From: a virus
Reading direction: 5' to 3' (one strand)
Virus record (IMG/VR): IMGVR_UViG_3300027852_000160
Span: 1 to 24,961 of that record
Length of the DNA: 24,961 nt
Position 1 is the first letter of the stretch, and the number at the start of each line of letters is the position of its first letter. Position numbers and translations under genes: made by a program. Of the stretch, positions 12,191 through 20,085 are shown piece by piece. The notes below the pieces were generated by a model. That model made no database searches, was not told the DNA's origin, and worked only from the letters and a program-made list of their open reading frames with translations.

Positions 12191-12643
12191 ATGATTACCG
12201 ATAAACTCACAACATTCGCCAATGGCGAAGCGTTGAATACCGGTGCAGCGGGAACCTACCTCGTTGGCGACGTTGTTGATCTGGAGGTTGCGCGCGATAT
12301 TGGGAACGCTGTTCCTATGTACCTCGTCGTGACTATTCCAGTTACTGCAACCTCAGGCGGTTCGGCTACCTTGCAAATCCAACTCGTTTCGGATGCTCAA
12401 GCAGCCATCGCCACTGACGGTTCGGCCACAATCCACTTGGCCAGTGACGTGTTCACTGTAGCAGCCTTGTCTGCAGGTACAAATGTTATGCGCGCCGTTC
12501 TGCCACTGGAAGGTGCCTCATACGAGCGCTACCTTGGTATCCTGCAAATCACTGGCACAGCCGCTTTCACAGCGGGTACTGTCTCGGCGATGATTACTCC
12601 AACCCCGTCCGCGTGGAAAGCCTACGCTGACAACAACAAATAA
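12191..12643 (+). CDS. Bbp16-like capsid cement protein
   Basis: 150 residues starting MITDKLTTFANGEALNTGAA, with AAAGGA about 6 nt upstream. It has an all-beta, Thr/Ala/Val-rich sequence with the motif VARDIGNAVPMYLVVTI (35-51) and a later TLQIQLVSD strand, matching my memory of the Bbp16 family. In Bordetella phage BPP-1 that protein is a jelly-roll that clamps neighbouring capsid subunits. Placement right after the capsid gene agrees. It probably gives the mature head mechanical strength. Confidence 0.85.
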   Translation: MITDKLTTFANGEALNTGAAGTYLVGDVVDLEVARDIGNAVPMYLVVTIPVTATSGGSATLQIQLVSDAQAAIATDGSATIHLASDVFTVAALSAGTNVMRAVLPLEGASYERYLGILQITGTAAFTAGTVSAMITPTPSAWKAYADNNK

Positions 12644-12654
12644 GGAGCCGCACC

Positions 12655-12846
12655 ATGGCTAAGGAACCTAAAGTAGTGGAGGCGCCGGAAGGCACCACCC
12701 TCTACAAGCTCAAGCGACCGTTTTGGGACGGTCGAGTTCGTCATGATCGGGGCACTGAAGTGCGTTTCGTTAAAGGCGAACAGCCAAAATCTGCAGTAGA
12801 GCTGGACAAAGACGGCAAACCTGTAAAAGCTACCCCAGAAGTATAG
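12655..12846 (+). CDS. Small hypothetical protein of the head-tail junction region, 63 aa
   Basis: 63 residues starting MAKEPKVVEAPEGTTLYKLK, with a strong AAGGAG 7 nt upstream. The chain is charged and rich in Lys/Glu with a short beta-like core (TLYKLKRPFWDGRVRHDRGT). A similar tiny gene between cement protein and tail adaptor is common in such modules, but I know no assigned role. Confidence 0.7.
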   Translation: MAKEPKVVEAPEGTTLYKLKRPFWDGRVRHDRGTEVRFVKGEQPKSAVELDKDGKPVKATPEV

Positions 12847-12857
12847 GAGTCATCCCC

Positions 12858-13532
12858 GTGGCTAATGACAAGATAACCATTTGGAACCTTGCGCTATCGG
12901 CTGCGGGGGCGATTGCTACTATTTCTGACCCTGATGAGACGAGCCGAGAGGCAAATCTCTGCCGTCTTCATTACGACTTGGTGCGGGATAGCGTACTGAA
13001 GGCGGCACCTTGGCCTAGCGCAGAGACTTCCGACAGGTTGACTCTAGCGGCCACTAGGGATTTCACCCTCGATTGGGTGAACACTGACCCGCCCGTAGGG
13101 TGGAAATACGACTATGCCCACCCTACGGGGATGCTCGCACCACGTTATTTGACCACTTGGGCCACGTTTAAGAACGGCTGGTCCTCAGGGCGACAGGTGA
13201 ATACCATCTCATCCAACCAGAAGAATGCAATCCTACACTACACTTTCCGTCAGGAAGATGTGAGTAAGTGGGACTCTGGCCTTACCACTACGATGGTGGA
13301 CGTGTTGGGCGCAACCCTCGTCCAACCTCTTAATGGTAAGGTGAGTCTATCTGAACGGTTACTCGAGCGGGCGAAGGAGCGTATACTTATAACCAAAACA
13401 GAAATCGCCAACGAGCAACATGAACAATACGATCGTATTCCTGAGGGGATCATGCAACGAGGTTATGATGCTCCGGTATCTCAAACTCGCTACCACTACC
13501 CATTTGAGGAAATTCGACTAGGAGCCGTCTAA
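12858..13532 (+). CDS. Tail adaptor, T7 gp11-like (tail tubular protein A)
   Basis: 224 residues from a GTG start (12858) with TAGGAG 8 nt upstream. It forms the ring between portal and nozzle. Support: N-terminal IWNLALSAAGAIATISDPDE, then REANLCRLHYDLVRDSVLKA (30-49) and PWPSA, the conserved head of the gp11-type adaptor family; W-K-Y-D-YAHP (about 82-90); and the C-terminal LSERLLERA helix. Size fits (T7 gp11 is about 196 residues). It overlaps the nozzle gene start (TAATG). Confidence 0.85.
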   Translation: MANDKITIWNLALSAAGAIATISDPDETSREANLCRLHYDLVRDSVLKAAPWPSAETSDRLTLAATRDFTLDWVNTDPPVGWKYDYAHPTGMLAPRYLTTWATFKNGWSSGRQVNTISSNQKNAILHYTFRQEDVSKWDSGLTTTMVDVLGATLVQPLNGKVSLSERLLERAKERILITKTEIANEQHEQYDRIPEGIMQRGYDAPVSQTRYHYPFEEIRLGAV

Positions 13533-16339
13533 TGCCCGAACAACATCCAACCTATGCGTTTGTTTCTGGCGAGATCGGCCCAGATGCTTATGGTCGCCCT
13601 GATCTTAGCAAGTACGACCTTGGCATGGCTTTGGCTCGAAACTATTTCGTGAACTATCGAGGGGCTTTAGTATCTCGTCCCGGTACTGAGTCTGTAGGAA
13701 AGATCGCATCTGGAGGAACTGGTTTCTCTATCCAGCGTTTTAAGACCTCAACTGACGACCTGTTGCTGGAATTTGGCCATAATACTATGCGAGTTGTGCA
13801 AGATGGCGGATACGTAACTGACCTTTCGGCCACAATTACAGCCTATACCATAGCAAATCCTGCGGTTTTCACGGCTACTGGGCATGGTTTCACCTCAGGT
13901 GATCAACTTTACCTAAAGAATATTGTGGGTGAAGAGTTACTGAACGAGCGTTTCTACATCGTAACTGTTCTTGGTGCGAATACTTTCACCCTAGTCGATG
14001 TGTTTGGTAACACGGTGGACAGTACCCCGTATGATGCTTACGTCTCCGGAGGAACTGCCGAGCGAACTTTCACCCTCACAACCGTATTTGACGGGGCTGA
14101 TGTTGCGAATTTTTCTTATGAGCAAGAACAAGACGAGATGGTCATAACCGGAGACTCAACCGGTGTATATGAATTGGCTTTCACCTCCACTACTTCGTGG
14201 GCTTTAACATTGGAAACATTTATCCCAACAGAGGTGGTTCCTACTAACGTAACTCTAACCCCTAGCACTGCAGGTACAGCGGGTATGGCCTTTGCGGTTT
14301 CGGCTATTATCGACGGGAAAGAGTCTGCCCCCTCCGAGTACGTGCTGAACGAACTTTCGGTGAACTACACTGATGAAGCCGGTTCGATGTTGGTTGAGTG
14401 GGATGCTGTAAGTGGCGCTACTAAGTACAATATTTACCGATCGTTAATTCTGCCCACAGGTACAGAAATTTCTCTTGCTCAAGAAGTTGGTTATATCGGG
14501 CAATCCCGTAGCCCTCAGTTCACGGATACCAATATCATCGGGGATTTCACTAAGTCTCCCTCTATATTACATAACCCTTTTGCGAATGGGCAAGTATTAA
14601 CTATTGATGTCACAGCCGGAGGTACGGGTTATTCCAAATCCGACACTGTAAGCGTATCTGGCGGGGGTGGTTCAGGTTTTTCTGGCTACCCTGTAGTTAA
14701 CGCTAGCGGTGTAGTTATCGGGGTGGTGGTGACTGCAGGAGGCTCGGGATATTCTTCCCCCGTTGTTACGATAACGTCTTCCGGTACTGGGGCTACGGCT
14801 ACAGCAACCTTAGGCGCAAGCACTGGTAATCAACCCACAGCCTATAAGAAATTCCAGCAACGCGGAGTTTACGTGGGAGTACCTAATTTTCCTATGACAA
14901 TTTTCGCAAGTAAACCTGGCCTTCGATCCAATATGTCGGTAAGTACTATCGTGAACGCAGGTGACGGATACACTTTCACTCTTGACTCTGGCGAGCCGAA
15001 AGGCATTAAACACATGGTTACGTTGAAATCTGGCTTACTCCTAATGACGGATGAAGGTGTAACTCAGCTACGTGCGGAAGAAGGTCGGGCGGTCTCAGGT
15101 ATAAATGCGTTGGCCGAACAACAAATCTATAAAGGAGTTAGCGATGTAAAACCCCTGATAATCAATAACGATGTATTGTTTTTGCAGGCTGAAGGATCGG
15201 CCTTGAACGTGATGGTTTACACGGCCTATACTCAATCATTTGAATTGCAAGACATCAGTGTATTATCTAACCACTTACTCGCCAATGACAATCGTGGCGT
15301 TAGAATGGAGTATGTGGATGAACCCTACCGTATGATTTATATACCTCGTGAGGATGGCGCCCTTATCACCTGTGCTTATGAACGGGCACAGGACGTATTC
15401 GGCTGGACGCGCTACACGACACAAGGAATGTACCGTGACTGCACCCCAATCAAAGAGGGGACTCGTACCACTATGTATTACGCCGTTGAGCGTTACCTTC
15501 ACGGGCAATGGGTGTGGATGCTGGAACGTGAGAAGGAACGTGAGCAGCTTCTTGAAGAAGATGTGTGGGCCGTGGACTGTGGTTTGTCTTATCTACCTAC
15601 CCCTGTAGCTGCTGAAGCTACGTTAGTTGAGACTGTTGCTGAAACAACATGGACCGTCGAGACTGATAGTGCTGTATTCACTGCAGGTAACGTAGGGGAT
15701 ATAATCTATATTCACGGCGGAAAGCTGGAAATTGATACCTTCACCTCCACTACTGAAGTTATTTGTTCCGCGCATCGAGCCCCAACGGCTTACGTGCATG
15801 AACGTACTGGTACTGATATGGCTTTCATGTATCCGCCAGCCACCTCTGAAACGTGGTCAATGGGAACGCCCGAAACTGCGTTGAATGGCCTATGGCATCT
15901 TGAGGGTAAGACTGTAAGTATTCTTGCGGATGGCTCAGCTTTCCTTGAGGCCGTGGTAACTGACGGGAAGATAACTCTTGACCAACCCGCGACTAAGATC
16001 ATGGTTGGTCTTGGCTACACCTGTTTAGGTAAAACCCTTGACTTATCTGCCCGAGATTTGGTTGTCCACACTAAGAGGAAGAAAGTCTACTCTGTGGATA
16101 TTCGGCTGCAGAATAGTCGTGGCGTTGAAGTAGGTGACAGTCCTTCAAGAATGTATGCTTTTCGAGAGGAAACTGACGATGTATTGTGGGGCAACCCTCC
16201 CAATGTGGTTAACGGCACAGAGGAAGTCGCCATTTCTCATGGCTGGAAACGTGATGCCGCTATTTATATCCAGCAGCGTTGGCCTCTTCCTGCTACTATA
16301 AACGCCTTCCTTGAAAACTATGACGTGGGAGATTCCTAA
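13532..16339 (+). CDS. Tail nozzle protein (T7 gp12-like) with inserted beta domains
   Basis: 935 residues starting MPEQHPTYAFVSGEIGPDAY; it forms the hexameric tail tube end. The N-terminus, with YGRPDLSKYDLGMALARNYF (20-39) and GALVSRPGTESV, is typical of podophage nozzle proteins. Insertions seen: an FCCH-like beta unit (about 100-180: ANPAVFTATGHGFTSGD), an Fn3-like unit (about 238-335: WDAVSGATKYNIYRS at 290-304), and a tandem GTGY/GSGY glycine-rich beta unit (about 355-428). After about 440 the propeller-like core resumes (FQQRGVYVGVPNFPMTIFAS). The inserts probably decorate the tail surface and may bind sugars. Starts and stops overlap the neighbours (TAATG). Confidence 0.85.
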   Translation: MPEQHPTYAFVSGEIGPDAYGRPDLSKYDLGMALARNYFVNYRGALVSRPGTESVGKIASGGTGFSIQRFKTSTDDLLLEFGHNTMRVVQDGGYVTDLSATITAYTIANPAVFTATGHGFTSGDQLYLKNIVGEELLNERFYIVTVLGANTFTLVDVFGNTVDSTPYDAYVSGGTAERTFTLTTVFDGADVANFSYEQEQDEMVITGDSTGVYELAFTSTTSWALTLETFIPTEVVPTNVTLTPSTAGTAGMAFAVSAIIDGKESAPSEYVLNELSVNYTDEAGSMLVEWDAVSGATKYNIYRSLILPTGTEISLAQEVGYIGQSRSPQFTDTNIIGDFTKSPSILHNPFANGQVLTIDVTAGGTGYSKSDTVSVSGGGGSGFSGYPVVNASGVVIGVVVTAGGSGYSSPVVTITSSGTGATATATLGASTGNQPTAYKKFQQRGVYVGVPNFPMTIFASKPGLRSNMSVSTIVNAGDGYTFTLDSGEPKGIKHMVTLKSGLLLMTDEGVTQLRAEEGRAVSGINALAEQQIYKGVSDVKPLIINNDVLFLQAEGSALNVMVYTAYTQSFELQDISVLSNHLLANDNRGVRMEYVDEPYRMIYIPREDGALITCAYERAQDVFGWTRYTTQGMYRDCTPIKEGTRTTMYYAVERYLHGQWVWMLEREKEREQLLEEDVWAVDCGLSYLPTPVAAEATLVETVAETTWTVETDSAVFTAGNVGDIIYIHGGKLEIDTFTSTTEVICSAHRAPTAYVHERTGTDMAFMYPPATSETWSMGTPETALNGLWHLEGKTVSILADGSAFLEAVVTDGKITLDQPATKIMVGLGYTCLGKTLDLSARDLVVHTKRKKVYSVDIRLQNSRGVEVGDSPSRMYAFREETDDVLWGNPPNVVNGTEEVAISHGWKRDAAIYIQQRWPLPATINAFLENYDVGDS

Positions 16340-16740
16340 TGCTTCGCCACTCTACATATGATTTTCCCTTCGAGCTTGTTTCAGATTACAACCACGAGCT
16401 AACCGAGGATGAGGTGGCCCTGCTCGCAACGGCCAGCCTTGACATCAATATCGTCACCGATGCTCAGGCTATTGTCGGAGTGTTCGGTTGCGTTCCACTA
16501 GGCTTCCTTTCCGATGACGCACTGACTTGGATACTACTCCCCGAGAAGGTGAAACTGTCCCGCGAGGCTATTCGAGGTGCGCGGGACTTATTTGCGAAAT
16601 GGGCGGTCAACGCGCCTTGGACATTATACGCCGAGGTATGGAATGAAAACTGTAAAGGACACAGCCTTGCAAAATTTATGGGATTTGTCCCCGTCGAGTA
16701 CGATGATGATTTAATCCGCTACCAGTACAAGGGACACTGA
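16339..16740 (+). CDS. GNAT-like internal virion or assembly protein, 133 aa
   Basis: 133 residues starting MLRHSTYDFPFELVSDYNHE. An acyltransferase-like (GNAT) layout is visible: strands 43-66 (AIVGVFGCVPLGFLSDDALT, then WILLP), helix 73-90, strand WTLYAEVW (94-101), then HSLAKFMGFVPVEYDDDL (108-125), the usual helix-GF-x-P end. A GNAT-like protein at this place is frequent in podophages (compare T7 gp13 by position); whether it has enzyme activity is doubtful. Start overlaps the nozzle stop. Confidence 0.65.
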   Translation: MLRHSTYDFPFELVSDYNHELTEDEVALLATASLDINIVTDAQAIVGVFGCVPLGFLSDDALTWILLPEKVKLSREAIRGARDLFAKWAVNAPWTLYAEVWNENCKGHSLAKFMGFVPVEYDDDLIRYQYKGH

Positions 16741-16741
16741 A

Positions 16742-17248
16742 ATGGAAAGTATAGGAATTGCAGGCATTATGTCATTGGTGGGCACAGGTGTTTCAACTGT
16801 GGCTCAGATGTCTGCCGCCTCAGCTGCGGCCCAACAGGATGCGAACAATGCAGCAATCGCAGATGCAAATGCAAAGCAAGCATTGTTCGAGTCTACCGTG
16901 GCCGCTCAAGATAATGATTTTCAAGCCAACCTAGAACTGGGGGCATTCATTGCAGGTCAGGGGGCAAGTGGGTTGAACCTTGGTTCTGGCTCCGCATTCC
17001 TTCAACGAAGAACTAAGCAAGAACTGGCTTCGAAAGATCGGGCAAGGATTGAACACTCAGGAGAAATTGATAAGACTAACTTACAGGCTCAAGCCGCAGA
17101 TTACCGCGCCTCAGCTTCCGCGAAAAAACGATCTGGAACGTTTTCAGCTATTTCTGGGGCACTCGATCTTGGTTCGTCTTATATCAGTTCAGCGGCTAAG
17201 GTAAAGAAACGCAAGGCAACAACGATTACTGGAAAGAGTGGTACCTAA
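16742..17248 (+). CDS. Small internal virion protein (T7 gp14-like by position)
   Basis: 168 residues starting MESIGIAGIMSLVGTGVSTV. It has a hydrophobic Gly/Ala-rich N-terminus (5-36), a long Ala/Gln/Asp helix (AQQDANNAAIADANAKQA), then GQGASGLNLGSGSAF (63-78), which I recall as typical of podophage internal core proteins. A second Gly/Ser segment near 135-152 precedes a basic tail. It is expected to enter the outer membrane at infection and form part of the DNA channel. Stop overlaps the next start (TAATG). Confidence 0.75.
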   Translation: MESIGIAGIMSLVGTGVSTVAQMSAASAAAQQDANNAAIADANAKQALFESTVAAQDNDFQANLELGAFIAGQGASGLNLGSGSAFLQRRTKQELASKDRARIEHSGEIDKTNLQAQAADYRASASAKKRSGTFSAISGALDLGSSYISSAAKVKKRKATTITGKSGT

Positions 17249-20085
17249 TGGCTATTGGTGACGTAGGAGTAACTCAAGCGCGAAGAACCCCAAGCAACTC
17301 GGCAAGCGGCCAAACTGCCCAGAGTTTTGGGGCGGGTATAGGGCAAGCCATTAACGGACTGGCCAATGCTTTTAATGAGAACGAAGATGCGAAACTGATG
17401 CTGGAGAATGCACAGTTTAACCGTCAGTACAAAATGGACAACTTTGAAACTGAGCGCAGGTTCCAAGATTTCAAACGTGTGCAGGTGCAACAACAGGACG
17501 ATCGTTTCCGTGACGCCCCTGTGAATGGGCAAGGACTGACCAACACCACTGAGTTCGATATGAAGGCGGCGCAGGAAGAGTTTCTGAAAACTGTGCCAGA
17601 ACCTTTGCGCGAAGTGTACCACACTAAGCTGAATGAATTTACCGAGTCCAGCATTCTTGGCGCGTTCACGATGGAGAGGAAGCTGGGGGATACTCACTTC
17701 CGCACTGAGTTGACCCGCTCGACGAATAAACTGGGCGCGGATGTCTACTCGGGCAATGTTACCTATGAAGAAGCTCTCGCATCCTCAGAAGCGATGGTCG
17801 AAGCATCCGACCTGACCGAGATTGAGAAGGACGAGCTGCGGCATAATTCCAAGATTTTTCTGCAAGAGGCTAGGTTCAAGGCCGACGCTCGTTTCCGGTT
17901 ACTCAACGGTGAGGCAATGTCCACGGTTCCTCCTGCAGGGCAAAGGTTGCTGGATGGTATTTCCAAACCTGAAAGTGCGGGACGATATAACGTGAGGTTC
18001 GGCGGGGCAGGTAGCGAGGGGAAAACTTTCGACGACTACTCCCGTCATCCTCGCATCTACGAACGTCGGGCTGATGGCCGGATGTCCTCAGCTGCAGGGC
18101 GTTACCAGTTTGTCTATTCAACTTGGGTTGAAGCTCGGGATGCTCTTAACCTTCCTGACTTTTCTCCTGAGTCTCAAGATCGTGCAGCCTTGTGGTTGGC
18201 TGAGCGAGACTACAATTTGCGTAATCGTTCCGGTCCTCGCTTCCAAGAAATCCTTAACTCAGGTGATCCGATCTTGATCCTCGGACTGAAGAAGTCCCTT
18301 GGCGCTACTTGGGAAGGCTTGCCTACTATGGACGATCAAGAGTTCCTTGACATCATGTCAGGGAAAGTTATCTATGGCTCCTCGGGAGACAATCGCCAAG
18401 GTGTGCCGAGCATGTGGGGCAATTCCGACTACGCGGATATTCCATTCGATCGCCAGCTGGCCTTGGTGAATGCGGCTACTACGGCTTTAAACTCCCAACA
18501 AACTGCCGAGAATAAAGCGGCCAACGATGCACAGGTTGCTGCGTTACAAGAATTATATCGGGGAGCGGAAAACGGTTCCGTAACTCCAGATATGATGGAC
18601 GACCTACGCGCAGGTGGCGCGTTCAAATCTTATGCAGAGGAGGAAAAGTTATCAAAACTTATGAAAACCTACGGCGAGAATGTCGGACAGGATAAGGAGG
18701 TGGCCACATCTATCCTCACAGGGGCAGGGACACTCACGCAAGACGAGCATGGGAACTCTCTGAACAGGCTCTATGGGGATCAATCTCGAGAAGCTTTCGG
18801 CCAGATGGATACGGATTACGTTAACGACACTGTACTCCCTTTGGTCGATCGCCTTGGCTTTATACCTACGGATATTAGTGATGCACTGAAGGTTATGGTT
18901 AACGGTGCAGACCCTGCGAAACGCCTGTATGCTATGGATGCCCTACTGGCAATGAAGGAGGGAAACCCTAATCTCCGAGGACTTGGCGAACAGTTGGATA
19001 AAGACCTCTCCCTTTACAAAGCTATGTTAGGCCGTACTCCAATGAACGAGAAGGCCAGTATTCTCGAAATGATGGACATGCGAAATGATCCAGCTTTTGC
19101 GCAAATTCTCGCTCAACGGACTAAAGATGCTACGAAACTTCTTGCCAGTAACTACCCTCTAAACGTGCTATCGGATAAGATTTTTGACAATCTTATACCA
19201 TTTAATGAACCAGCCTTGCCGATGGACCCTCGACAGCAAATGTCACTGCAGGTAGATTTCAATCAGAACTATACCTACGGTTTTGAAACCACGGGTAGCG
19301 ACGAGGATGCTTTTGCCTTTGCCAGTGAACAGGTGTTGAAAATTTGGGGCGTGAGTGAACTGGGAGGGAAAACTCGTATCATCAAGTATGGTGTAGAGAA
19401 ATTCTACCAACGCCCTGATCTCGTGGATCAACAAATTCGTGCCGAGTTCGGTCGACGTGGTATTTCCCCTAAAGCTGATTATGAACTAATTCCTTCAGGT
19501 AACGCTGCGGTAGAAGCTGCGGCATTCGCAGAGGGTAAAGTAAACGCTAATGCCTCGTATCAAATTATCGTAACAGATGGAACCACGCGAATGATCTTGC
19601 GCCCACCTGAAGGTACGAATGCTTGGTCGTTCAGCGGTGTGGCCGAGGACGGTTCCTCTCTTGAATATCCTCAAGAGCAGTTGGACGCCATTCAGGAAAA
19701 TGCTAAGGCAGTTGATCTCGCGTATGAATTAGACTTAGCTGATGAAGCCTTGGCAGAGTATGAAGAACTAAATACGCCTCTTCCGGGAACTCGTTCTACA
19801 GAAAACGTTATCTCTGACGATGAAATTTATCAACAGTTGTTAGCTGCTCGGGACAATGCACGACTAGCGTTGGACGATGCACAAACCCACCTGCAGAATG
19901 ACGAAACAGTCTCGATGATTGAAACCTTCATGGGATCGTTTGATTTGGAGAAAGACCCTCTGGATAAAATCATGAAGGCTATGGGGGATTTGATCTACGA
20001 GGGCGGTGATGGCGTGGTACTCCGCAACCACCCTGAGTTCATCCGCATTCAAGAAATCCTGAAACGTCGTCGAGGAGAAAAATAA
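17248..20085 (+). CDS. Internal virion protein with lambda-R-like (GH104) transglycosylase domain
   Basis: 945 residues starting MAIGDVGVTQARRTPSNSAS. Residues 1-225 are helical and structural. Residues 228-372 look like the phage lambda endolysin R family: LLDGISKPESAGRYN with probable catalytic Glu242 (lambda Glu19), FDDYSRHPR (261-269), SAAGRYQ (281-287), DFSPESQD (304-311) and TWEGLP (354-359), in the same order as in R. This would cut peptidoglycan during DNA entry. The rest is a long helical chain. In T7 the muralytic domain is in gp16 and of a different type, so the location differs. Start and stop overlap the neighbours (TAATG). Confidence 0.85.
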   Translation: MAIGDVGVTQARRTPSNSASGQTAQSFGAGIGQAINGLANAFNENEDAKLMLENAQFNRQYKMDNFETERRFQDFKRVQVQQQDDRFRDAPVNGQGLTNTTEFDMKAAQEEFLKTVPEPLREVYHTKLNEFTESSILGAFTMERKLGDTHFRTELTRSTNKLGADVYSGNVTYEEALASSEAMVEASDLTEIEKDELRHNSKIFLQEARFKADARFRLLNGEAMSTVPPAGQRLLDGISKPESAGRYNVRFGGAGSEGKTFDDYSRHPRIYERRADGRMSSAAGRYQFVYSTWVEARDALNLPDFSPESQDRAALWLAERDYNLRNRSGPRFQEILNSGDPILILGLKKSLGATWEGLPTMDDQEFLDIMSGKVIYGSSGDNRQGVPSMWGNSDYADIPFDRQLALVNAATTALNSQQTAENKAANDAQVAALQELYRGAENGSVTPDMMDDLRAGGAFKSYAEEEKLSKLMKTYGENVGQDKEVATSILTGAGTLTQDEHGNSLNRLYGDQSREAFGQMDTDYVNDTVLPLVDRLGFIPTDISDALKVMVNGADPAKRLYAMDALLAMKEGNPNLRGLGEQLDKDLSLYKAMLGRTPMNEKASILEMMDMRNDPAFAQILAQRTKDATKLLASNYPLNVLSDKIFDNLIPFNEPALPMDPRQQMSLQVDFNQNYTYGFETTGSDEDAFAFASEQVLKIWGVSELGGKTRIIKYGVEKFYQRPDLVDQQIRAEFGRRGISPKADYELIPSGNAAVEAAAFAEGKVNANASYQIIVTDGTTRMILRPPEGTNAWSFSGVAEDGSSLEYPQEQLDAIQENAKAVDLAYELDLADEALAEYEELNTPLPGTRSTENVISDDEIYQQLLAARDNARLALDDAQTHLQNDETVSMIETFMGSFDLEKDPLDKIMKAMGDLIYEGGDGVVLRNHPEFIRIQEILKRRRGEK

